6,506 nucleotides of DNA from Methylophaga sp. (GTDB lineage: Bacteria; Pseudomonadota; Gammaproteobacteria; Nitrosococcales; Methylophagaceae): contig WTAY01000227.1 of the NCBI GenBank assembly GCA_013139345.1, positions 1-6,506 on the forward strand. Reading direction: 5' to 3'. This document shows, piece by piece, positions 1-5,729 of this stretch. Under the pieces are notes generated by a model. It saw nothing but the letters and a program-made list of their open reading frames with translations, made no database searches and was not told where the DNA came from. Position 1 is the first letter of the stretch. The number at the start of each line of letters is the position of its first letter. The translations under genes were made by a program, and so were the position numbers.

Positions 1-72
1 TCAGAAGTGAAACGACTTAGCGCCGATGATAGTGTGGGAGTTCCCATGTGAAAGTAGGTCACTGCCAGGCTT
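1..72 (+). rRNA. rrf: 5S ribosomal RNA, 3' portion (5' end outside window)
   Basis: The first ~72 bases match the 3' part of gammaproteobacterial 5S rRNA. They include the segment TCAGAAGTGAAACG near the start, the TAGCGCCGATGATAGTGTGGG stretch and the closing CTGCCAGGC that pairs with the missing 5' end. The match to the E. coli 5S sequence, from memory, is close, with scattered substitutions. The first ~45-50 nt of the gene lie outside the window. It is presumably the last gene of an rRNA operon reading rightwards, because a terminator follows directly and no tRNA is seen after it. The exact mature 3' end is uncertain by one or two bases. Confidence 0.96.
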
Positions 73-82
73 AAATATAAAG

Positions 83-119
83 AAATACCCAGTCCTTAAT
101 ACGGTCTGGGTATTTTTTT
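83..119 (+). terminator. Rho-independent terminator of the rRNA operon
   Basis: A perfect 10-bp stem is formed by AAATACCCAG (83-92) and CTGGGTATTT (106-115). A 13-nt loop separates the arms, and two further C-G pairs are possible inside it. The 3' arm runs straight into a run of seven T (113-119). It lies about 11 nt after the 5S 3' end and is oriented to stop rightward transcription. The A-rich left flank gives it limited symmetry, so it may also weakly affect leftward transcripts, but the T run favours the + strand. Confidence 0.93.
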
Positions 120-141
120 GCCTGTAATTTGTAGAATCATA

Positions 142-192
142 GTCCACATACAGATGTAACGTTACACATCTGAATAGATTTGGCTAGTGGAC
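142..192. repeat. Nested inverted repeats, possible hairpin or operator-like palindrome
   Basis: Three nested symmetries are visible. GTCCAC (142-147) pairs with GTGGAC (187-192). CAGATGT (151-157) pairs with ACATCTG (166-172). The centre, TGTAACGTTACA (155-166), is itself a perfect 12-bp palindrome. A transcript could form a hairpin, while double-stranded DNA could be a binding site for a dimeric protein. It lies beyond the rRNA terminator and has no adjacent start codon. It could also be a degraded mobile element or chance. Only the symmetry is seen; a function is not. Confidence 0.5.
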
Positions 193-391
193 CGGAGCTT
201 GCCCATAGGGTTCTTCACAGGAGTGTTTAATCAGAGTAGGTCTCTGAGACAAATACAAGTCTATAAGTATTAATGAAGGTAACCCATTTTTGTTAACATC
301 TTGTGACAGGTGTTTACTCCAATCTCATGCTGATATGGAAAGTGGGGAATATATACCTATTATCATTGAAGATGCAGTTAATTTAATAAAG

Positions 392-459
392 CTCGTCATC
401 CCAACGATAGTGGTTATTTTCACTGCCCATGGATTCCCATTTTCATGGGAATGACGAAG
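392..459. repeat. Small palindromic intergenic repeat with dRS3-like core and short terminal inverted repeats
   Basis: The core at 433-452 reads ATTCCC, eight bases, GGGAAT, which fits the ATTCCC-N8-GGGAAT pattern described as dRS3 in Neisseria; similar short repeats occur in other proteobacteria. Its arms extend to an 8-bp stem (433-440 with 445-452) and a 4-nt loop. At the outer edges, CTCGTCATCCC (392-402) is a near inverted copy of GGGAATGACGAAG (447-459), with CGTCAT/ATGACG exact. The unit of about 68 bp therefore resembles a miniature, non-coding mobile repeat. It sits about 60 nt past the stop codon of the leftward gene, where the hairpin could also stabilise or end that transcript, although no T run follows. 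Confidence 0.6.
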
Positions 460-517
460 TGAGAAACAGGCAGCTTCATTGATTACGGGTATATAGAGCG
501 ATTGTCTGATAAATATA

Positions 518-1636
518 TTATTCTTTTGGTCTAATTCTTAAGATACGGCCATCATCCGTTGCAATATAAAGCCAACCATTTGAATCTTCAATTATATTTC
601 TTATGCGTCCATTAAAAGCTCTTAATAGTCGTATTTCATCAATAGCTATATTTTTCTGATTTAATACAACTCTATTGAGGTGTCGGAGCTTCATGGAACC
701 TGTCAATAAGTTACCTTTCCATTTTGGAAAGGCTTTACCTGAGTATTGTATTAGGCCGCTAGGTGCTATTGAGGGTATATAGGTCTTAATAGGTTGATCC
801 ATACCTTCGTGGTGAGTTCCTTGCCCTACAGCAACATCTTTATCATATTCTTTGCCATATGAAATTACAGGCCACCCATAGTTATGAGCACTTTCAATAA
901 GGTTAACCTCGTCACCGCCTCTTGGTCCATGTTCAATTTCCCATAATATTTGAGTTTCTATATTAAAAAATAAACCTTGAGGGTTGCGGTGCCCATAACT
1001 CCATATTTCATCGAGTGCATCTGTGTTGTTGCTGTATGGATTATCTGTTGGAATGCTACCATCAAGATTTAGTCTAAGGATAGTGCCGGCATGATTGCCT
1101 AGGTTCTGTGCATTCTCACGTATACCCCTGTCTCCGACAGATAGGAATACATGGCCATTATGGTCAAAGCTAATACGCCCACCATAATGAACATTAGTGC
1201 TTGTTGTTGATTGGGTGGTGATTAGATCCTGCCAGTCTTGCAGGCGGTCATTACTAAGCTTTGCTCTGCTAAGCGTCGTAGCACCTTTACCTGCTATATC
1301 TTTACTGTAACTAAAATATATCCAGCCAGTAGCATGGTAATGAGGAGATAAAGCGACATCGAATAAACCTCCTTGCCCTTTTACTTTGATATTAGTAGGC
1401 AGACCTGAAATAGATGATACCTTACCGCTAGCAATGTTTAACCTATTTAGGATGCCCTTTCGTTGAGTGATGAGCATAGTATTGTTAGTGAGCAAAGCCA
1501 TTCCCCAAGGAATAGGAAGATCACTCGCAATCGTTTTTATTTCTATGGGGGGGAGGGGATTTTTAGCTGTACTGTAATTGGAAAAGAAAAGTGTAAAAAT
1601 TAGACTTATATAGAGTACGTATTTTTTTAGAGACAT
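518..1636 (-). CDS. Periplasmic PQQ-dependent sugar dehydrogenase (GSDH/YliI family)
   Basis: This is a six-bladed beta-propeller enzyme that oxidises aldose sugars using pyrroloquinoline quinone and calcium. Motifs typical of soluble aldose/glucose dehydrogenases (COG2133; E. coli YliI) appear in order. Numbered from the upstream ATG at 1648 they are PWGMAL (47-52), NVHYGGRISF (152-161; His154 probably the catalytic base), SVGDRG (170-175), HRNPQG (220-225), EHGPRGGDEVN (239-249), NYGWP (256-260) and APSG (295-298). A signal peptide is clear: two Lys, a hydrophobic run, then STA|K, with cleavage expected after residue 28. The longest frame starts at 1648, but GGAG at 1646-1643 lies 6 nt before the ATG at 1636 (3 nt before the one at 1639), so I prefer the 372-residue start. 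Length is normal and the frame is intact. The exact substrate is unknown, and no PQQ synthesis genes are in view. An inverted repeat covers its ribosome binding site. Confidence 0.9.
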   Translation of the reverse strand: MSLKKYVLYISLIFTLFFSNYSTAKNPLPPIEIKTIASDLPIPWGMALLTNNTMLITQRKGILNRLNIASGKVSSISGLPTNIKVKGQGGLFDVALSPHYHATGWIYFSYSKDIAGKGATTLSRAKLSNDRLQDWQDLITTQSTTSTNVHYGGRISFDHNGHVFLSVGDRGIRENAQNLGNHAGTILRLNLDGSIPTDNPYSNNTDALDEIWSYGHRNPQGLFFNIETQILWEIEHGPRGGDEVNLIESAHNYGWPVISYGKEYDKDVAVGQGTHHEGMDQPIKTYIPSIAPSGLIQYSGKAFPKWKGNLLTGSMKLRHLNRVVLNQKNIAIDEIRLLRAFNGRIRNIIEDSNGWLYIATDDGRILRIRPKE

Positions 1637-1638
1637 CA

Positions 1639-1682
1639 TATTCTCCATGTTAGTAACGATGATCAGCTTAACATGGAGAATA
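1639..1682 (-). promoter_or_regulatory. Perfect 14-bp inverted repeat masking the ribosome binding site of the sugar dehydrogenase
   Basis: TATTCTCCATGTTA (1639-1652) and TAACATGGAGAATA (1669-1682) are exact reverse complements separated by 16 nt. Read on the minus strand, the downstream arm contains GGAG (1646-1643), the only good Shine-Dalgarno sequence for the gene, plus the first candidate ATG. The preferred start at 1636 lies just outside. In mRNA the upstream arm would act as an anti-Shine-Dalgarno sequence. No T run follows in either direction, so an intrinsic terminator is unlikely. Translational control is inferred; the repeat could instead be a protein-binding palindrome on DNA. Confidence 0.65.
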
Positions 1683-1734
1683 GAGTATTAGTTCATAAAA
1701 GAGTGTTTAGAAATGCTAGCTTGAGCGATAGAAA

Positions 1735-2190
1735 TTAAACATGAACTTGCTGTTTAGTACTTTGCTTTCCTGGCTTGTGTGTACTTTCAGGATCAGAAAT
1801 ATACTCTAGGGCTCTAAGAATGTTTTGACGAGTGATCGTGCCAACTAGACGGTTATCCATGACGACAGGAAAGCGTTTGTAGGAGCCAGTCAAAAAACGC
1901 TCAGCAACATCAAGAATAGGTGTTTCAACATCAATAGTATCAACGTTAGGAGACATAAATTCTGATACTCGACCTGCAGCACCATCTTGTTGATAAGCGG
2001 CATTGAGGGCAACTTGCATACAATCTTTTTCTGATAGAAAGCCAATCATATTGCCATGCTCATCAATAACGGGGGCACCCGAAATTCGAGACTCAAGCAT
2101 TTTGTGAATTGCTCGCAATATATCCATATCTGGGGTAAACGTACATTTGTTTACTGCCATATAGTCTTTAACTTTTAATGATGCGAGCAT
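1735..2190 (-). CDS. Stand-alone tandem CBS-domain protein
   Basis: This small cytosolic protein of 151 residues consists almost wholly of one CBS pair (Bateman module). CBS1 spans about residues 8-62, with SGAPVID (37-43) and GNMIGFLSEKD (46-56). CBS2 spans about 74-130, with RFPVVMDNRLVGTITRQNIL (106-125). The Ser/Thr plus Asp/Asn pattern after each last strand (S53..D56; T120..N123) fits the ribose-phosphate contact seen in adenine-nucleotide-binding CBS pairs. The C-terminal tail (132-151) is polar, Lys/Gln-rich and probably disordered. No enzymatic or membrane domain is attached. It starts 13 nt after the nqrM stop, with its own GGAGAG (2201-2196) 5 nt before ATG, so it is probably the next gene of the nqr transcript. 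The family is known for sensing AMP/ATP or similar ligands; the ligand and target here are unknown. Confidence 0.85.
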   Translation of the reverse strand: MLASLKVKDYMAVNKCTFTPDMDILRAIHKMLESRISGAPVIDEHGNMIGFLSEKDCMQVALNAAYQQDGAAGRVSEFMSPNVDTIDVETPILDVAERFLTGSYKRFPVVMDNRLVGTITRQNILRALEYISDPESTHKPGKQSTKQQVHV

Positions 2191-2203
2191 TGTTACTCTC
2201 CAA

Positions 2204-2416
2204 TTAGTCGTTATTTTTCTTATCTAAGTCAGCTTTACGTTTGTCACAAATTTCTTTTTCTTCACTTGAACATGCACCACTACAGCTACCTGCTAAACCA
2301 ACTTGGTTTAAACCGCCACAGCTACCTTTGATCGCTGGCCTGCCAAGAAGTACGCCAATAGCCATGCCAATAACGGCTATTGCTATTATGATGAATGTTG
2401 CAATAAAAATAGACAT
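2204..2416 (-). CDS. nqrM: Na+-NQR maturation protein NqrM
   Basis: This 70-residue membrane-anchored protein of the DUF539/NqrM family is required for assembly of active Na+-NQR. It is thought to deliver iron to the Cys site shared by NqrD and NqrE. One N-terminal transmembrane helix (about 3-25) is followed by a Cys-rich segment with C33, C45, C49 and C57, set in GSCGGLN and CSGAC motifs, and then a charged Lys/Asp tail. C33 corresponds to the conserved cysteine reported as essential in Vibrio NqrM. The ATG overlaps the nqrF stop by one base (TAATG), and no Shine-Dalgarno sequence precedes it, so translation probably depends on re-initiation after nqrF. In many gammaproteobacteria apbE lies between these two genes; here it does not. 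Confidence 0.94.
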   Translation of the reverse strand: MSIFIATFIIIAIAVIGMAIGVLLGRPAIKGSCGGLNQVGLAGSCSGACSSEEKEICDKRKADLDKKNND

Positions 2417-3633
2417 TAGCCGAAGTCATCAAGGAAGATATTGTCACGCTCAACACCAAGATCTTCAAGCATGTTGATTACAGCAGAGTTCATCATTGGA
2501 GGACCACACATATAATATTCACAATCTTCTGGTGCAACATGATCTTTTAATAGATTGTCACGAAGCACATTGTGAATAAAACCGGTGTGACCGGTCCAGT
2601 TATCTTCTTCCATTGGATCTGATAATGCCACATGCCATTCAAAATTGTCATTTTCTGCTTGTAAGGTATCAAAGTCTTCAACATAGAACATTTCACGTTT
2701 ACTTCGAGCACCGTACCAGAAAGATATCTTACGCTTACTATTTAATCGACGAAGTTGGTCGAAGATATGTGAACGCATTGGTGCCATACCTGCACCACCA
2801 CCAATGAAGACCATTTCTTTATCAGTATCTTTAGCAAAAAACTCACCGAAAGGACCTGAGATAGTGACTTTATCACCTTCTTTTAAGTTGAAGATAAATG
2901 AAGACATTTGACCTGGAGGTACATCATCATCAGCACCAGGCGGTGGTGATGCGATACGTACGTTCAACATAATAATGCCTTCTTCTTCAGGGTAATTAGC
3001 CATTGAGTAGGCGCGAATAACATCACTTTTTACGGTTGATGTATAACGCCACATATCAAAGCGATCCCAATCACCACGATACTCTTCGCCAATATCAAAG
3101 GTTTTGTATTCACTGACATGGGATGGAGCTTCAATTTGGATAAAACCACCCGCTTTGAAGTTTACATTTTCACCAGAGGGCAGTTCTAAAATAAGCTCTT
3201 TAATGAAGGTTGCAACATTGTCATTAGAGCGAACGGTACATTCCCACTTTTTAACACCAAATACTTCTTCAGGTACTTGGATTTTCATGTCTTGTTTTAC
3301 AGCAACTTGGCAGGCAAGGCGTTCACCTTCAGCGGCTTCACGTTTAGTAATGTGAGATAGTTCTGTTGCTAGTATAGAACCACCACCATCAAACACCTTA
3401 ACTTTACATTGACCACATGTACCACCACCACCACAGGCTGACGAAACAAATAGCTCTGAATCTGCTAATGCACCTAATAATTTACCGCCTGCACCACCGC
3501 TGACTGTTTTCTCATCATTAATAGTGATCGCGATGTCACCAGTCGAGACTAGTTTTGATCGAGCTGCAAGAATTAAAAAAACCAAGGCCATGATAATGAC
3601 CGTGAATAGGACAATACCGAGTATTATTTCCAT
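2416..3633 (-). CDS. nqrF: Na+-translocating NADH:quinone oxidoreductase subunit F (NADH entry, FAD and 2Fe-2S)
   Basis: NqrF is the cytoplasmic-facing subunit that oxidises NADH and passes electrons through FAD to a 2Fe-2S centre. The 405-residue protein has the usual length and order. An N-terminal membrane anchor (about 2-23) is followed by a plant-type ferredoxin domain with cluster ligands C67, C73, C76 and C108 (C-X5-C-X2-C-X31-C). A ferredoxin-reductase-like domain follows, with the FAD motif RAYSMANY (207-214), the nucleotide motif GGGAGMAPMRS (278-288), YGARSKREMFY (307-317), CGPPMM (376-381) and the characteristic C-terminal DDFG. The start overlaps the nqrE stop by one base (TAATG); a weak GGGGA lies 10 nt upstream, so coupled translation is likely. 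The stop overlaps nqrM in the same way. Confidence 0.98.
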   Translation of the reverse strand: MEIILGIVLFTVIIMALVFLILAARSKLVSTGDIAITINDEKTVSGGAGGKLLGALADSELFVSSACGGGGTCGQCKVKVFDGGGSILATELSHITKREAAEGERLACQVAVKQDMKIQVPEEVFGVKKWECTVRSNDNVATFIKELILELPSGENVNFKAGGFIQIEAPSHVSEYKTFDIGEEYRGDWDRFDMWRYTSTVKSDVIRAYSMANYPEEEGIIMLNVRIASPPPGADDDVPPGQMSSFIFNLKEGDKVTISGPFGEFFAKDTDKEMVFIGGGAGMAPMRSHIFDQLRRLNSKRKISFWYGARSKREMFYVEDFDTLQAENDNFEWHVALSDPMEEDNWTGHTGFIHNVLRDNLLKDHVAPEDCEYYMCGPPMMNSAVINMLEDLGVERDNIFLDDFG

Positions 3634-4241
3634 TACAGTTGAATCCCCGAGAATGCCATAAAGCCTAATGCCATAAGGCCTGCAGTAATAAAGGTAATAC
3701 CAAGACCTTGCAAGCCATCAGGTACATCAGAATATTTAAGTTTTTCGCGGATACCAGCAATCGCGGTGATTGCTAATGCCCAACCAAGGCCACTACCAAC
3801 ACCATACACAGCACTTTCAGCTAGGTTGTAGTCACGTTCAACCATGAACAGTGTTCCACCGAGAATGGCACAGTTCACCGTAATTAGGGGTAAGAAAATA
3901 CCTAGGGCATTGTAGAGAGCAGGGGTAAACTTATCCATGGCCATTTCAAGGATTTGCACCATGGCAGCAATCACACCGATAAAACTGATTAGACCTAAGA
4001 AGCTTAAATCAACATCAGGATAACCAGCCCATGCAAGAGCACCATCTTTAAGTAGAAATTGATAGATTAAATTATTCGCCGGTACGGTAATCATTTGTAC
4101 CAAAATAACGGCAATACCCAAACCTAATGCTGTTTCGATTTTCTTTGAAACGGCTAAGAACGTACACATACCTAAGAAGAAGGATAGGGCAAGGTTCTCA
4201 ATAAAGATTGAGCGGATAAAGAGGCTTAGATAATGTTCCAT
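3633..4241 (-). CDS. nqrE: Na+-translocating NADH:quinone oxidoreductase subunit E
   Basis: This is an integral inner-membrane subunit of 202 residues (Vibrio NqrE is about 198) with six predicted helices, roughly at 11-30, 36-55, 79-100, 108-132, 142-163 and 178-198. It is homologous to NqrD and packs against it in inverted topology. C26 (in LGMCTFLA) and C124 (in TVNCAILGG) correspond to the cysteines that, with two from NqrD, hold the intramembrane Fe-S centre between NqrF and NqrC. The PxLYNALGIFLPLITVNCA region is typical of the family. The ATG directly abuts the nqrD TAG, and a strong GGAGG (4254-4250) lies 8 nt upstream inside the nqrD end. This gives it a better ribosome site than nqrF or nqrM. 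Confidence 0.98.
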   Translation of the reverse strand: MEHYLSLFIRSIFIENLALSFFLGMCTFLAVSKKIETALGLGIAVILVQMITVPANNLIYQFLLKDGALAWAGYPDVDLSFLGLISFIGVIAAMVQILEMAMDKFTPALYNALGIFLPLITVNCAILGGTLFMVERDYNLAESAVYGVGSGLGWALAITAIAGIREKLKYSDVPDGLQGLGITFITAGLMALGFMAFSGIQL

Positions 4242-4904
4242 CTATAGAACCTCCGTACGATGAACCTGATGGATTTGGTAATCCGCAGGTTCAACTTGTT
4301 CTTTCTTAATGCTACGAATCAACCAGATAAGTAGGCCAATAACGAAAAAGGCACTCGGTGGTAATAACATTAAACCATTTGGAATATACCATCCGCCATC
4401 ATTAGCAACAGGGATGATGGTGTGGCCAAATAGTTTGCCTGTACCCAATAATTCACGGAAAAAAGCGACGACCATCAAGATTAAGCTATAACCAAGACCG
4501 TTACCGATACCATCGAGGAAGCTCATTGCAGGTGGGTTCTTCATCGCGTAGGCCTCGGCACGACCAAGTACGATACAGTTAGTAATGATTAAGCCAACGA
4601 ATACAGAAAGCTGTTTACTTGCTTCATAGGCATAGGCTTTTAGTAATTGATCTACGACGATAACTAATGATGCAATGATTGTCATTTGCACAATGATACG
4701 AATACTTGAGGGGATATGGTTTCTGATCGAGCTGATAATGGCACTTGCAAATGCCGTCACCGTTGTTAATGCGATACTCATGATCAGTGCCGCCATCATA
4801 TTTGTTGTTACAGCTAAGGCTGAACAAACACCTAATACTTGTAGCGTGATCGGGTTGTTATCAATAAGAGGATCGTATACTGCTGCTTTGATTTCGCCTG
4901 CCAT
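4242..4904 (-). CDS. nqrD: Na+-translocating NADH:quinone oxidoreductase subunit D
   Basis: This integral membrane subunit of 220 residues pairs with NqrE to form the Fe-S-bearing core of the complex. Conserved family segments are DNNPITLQVLGVCSALAVTT (15-34), RNHIPSSIRIIVQM (61-74), QLSVFVGLIITNCIVLGRAE (98-117) and DGIGNGLGYS (131-140). C27 and C110 match the two Fe-S-ligand cysteines known from Vibrio NqrD (C29, C112). Six helices can be drawn. The C-terminus, after the last helix, carries about ten more residues than I recall for the Vibrio protein, ending HQVHRTEVL. It begins 2 nt after the nqrC stop, with GGAG (4916-4913) 8 nt before ATG within the nqrC 3' end. Confidence 0.98.
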   Translation of the reverse strand: MAGEIKAAVYDPLIDNNPITLQVLGVCSALAVTTNMMAALIMSIALTTVTAFASAIISSIRNHIPSSIRIIVQMTIIASLVIVVDQLLKAYAYEASKQLSVFVGLIITNCIVLGRAEAYAMKNPPAMSFLDGIGNGLGYSLILMVVAFFRELLGTGKLFGHTIIPVANDGGWYIPNGLMLLPPSAFFVIGLLIWLIRSIKKEQVEPADYQIHQVHRTEVL

Positions 4905-4906
4905 TA

Positions 4907-5725
4907 TTATTTCTCCATCTCAGCATTCATATTTTTTAAATAAGGACCAAAACCATGCTCACCTAGCCAATATTTAACTAAGTTTGATACGCCTGTACTC
5001 GTCAGTGTCGCACCGGATAGACCATCAACTTTATGTTCGGCACCAGCAACTTTGAAATCAACATAGCCGCGAACAACTTCAATTTTTAATTCGCCTTGAT
5101 CATTAAATGCTTTTTTACCTTGCCATAATTGTCGCCATTTAGGATTGTCTACTTCACCGCCCAAGCCTGGTGTTTCAGCATGTGCATAAAACTGAAGTCC
5201 ACCAATAGTATTAAAGTCTCCTTCAAAAGAGATAAAACCATATAAAGTAGACCAAAGACCGTAGCCATGAATTGGTAATACAACCTGTGTTGTTTTATCA
5301 CCTTCTTTTAATAAGAAGACTTTTGCTAATTTTGCACGACGGCCAATGCCGGCAATATCTTGTTCAGCTGACAACTTAACGCTTTGCTCAGGATCGCCTG
5401 CGGCTTTGTATTGATCGTATGTTGCAGAATCAATATCAGAGTATTGCCCTGTTTCTAGATCAACAATCTTGACCTCAAACTGTTCAAACAGTGTATTAAC
5501 ATCAACATCGTCTGATAAAAGCCCTGTTACACCTAAGATATTTTTCTTAATATCCGCTTCTTTATTAGCAACTTGTAGCGGTTTAAATATAACCGCCGAT
5601 GTTGATACTAATATAGAACAGACTAAGCATAATAGGACGGCAACAATAATTGTTTTTGTTGGATTGTCATTTGGCAAACTGAGTATCTTGCCAACAAATC
5701 CTTGTTTTTTTGTATTTTCAGTCAT
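4907..5725 (-). CDS. nqrC: Na+-translocating NADH:quinone oxidoreductase subunit C (covalent FMN)
   Basis: NqrC has a single membrane anchor (about 24-46) and a large periplasmic FMN-binding domain that shuttles electrons between the NqrD/E Fe-S site and NqrB. The flavinylation motif DGLSGAT lies at 234-240; T240 (codon 5008-5006) is the expected FMN-phosphodiester attachment site, modified by the flavin transferase ApbE. Other conserved stretches are HGYGLWSTLYGFI (153-165) and AETPGLGGEV (183-192). At 272 residues it is slightly longer than Vibrio NqrC (about 257). The ATG is 4 nt after the nqrB TGA and lacks a clear Shine-Dalgarno sequence, so translation is probably coupled to nqrB. The start is supported by the usual short cytoplasmic N-terminus before the helix. 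Confidence 0.98.
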   Translation of the reverse strand: MTENTKKQGFVGKILSLPNDNPTKTIIVAVLLCLVCSILVSTSAVIFKPLQVANKEADIKKNILGVTGLLSDDVDVNTLFEQFEVKIVDLETGQYSDIDSATYDQYKAAGDPEQSVKLSAEQDIAGIGRRAKLAKVFLLKEGDKTTQVVLPIHGYGLWSTLYGFISFEGDFNTIGGLQFYAHAETPGLGGEVDNPKWRQLWQGKKAFNDQGELKIEVVRGYVDFKVAGAEHKVDGLSGATLTSTGVSNLVKYWLGEHGFGPYLKNMNAEMEK

Positions 5726-5729
5726 AGGG

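Larger units (their letters stand above)
120..517. other. Intergenic region between convergent rRNA operon and sugar dehydrogenase gene
   Basis: This stretch of about 400 bp shows no convincing coding region on either strand and no recognisable tRNA. It holds two structured elements, listed separately: a nested palindrome near 142-192 and a palindromic repeat near 392-459. A short GTCTC-T-GAGAC inverted repeat at 240-250 is too small to interpret. The remainder (about 251-391 and 460-517) is AT-rich and unremarkable. No canonical T-tailed terminator for the leftward gene ending at 518 is visible. Confidence 0.7.

Noticed and set aside
193..250. Possible tRNA or small RNA after the 5S gene
   Set aside because: No cloverleaf, T-loop GTTCGA motif or CCA end could be found; only a 5-bp repeat at 240-250 is present.
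1639..1682. Inverted repeat as a Rho-independent terminator
   Set aside because: Neither side is followed by a T run on the transcribed strand, and the stem overlaps a translation start.
2241..3355. Several short + strand open frames opposite nqrM and nqrF
   Set aside because: They are antisense to confidently identified genes and show no domain, signal or plausible start.
4624..4977. Overlapping open frames on both strands around the nqrD 5' end
   Set aside because: Both overlap the conserved nqrD coding sequence, lack family features and have no credible ribosome site.
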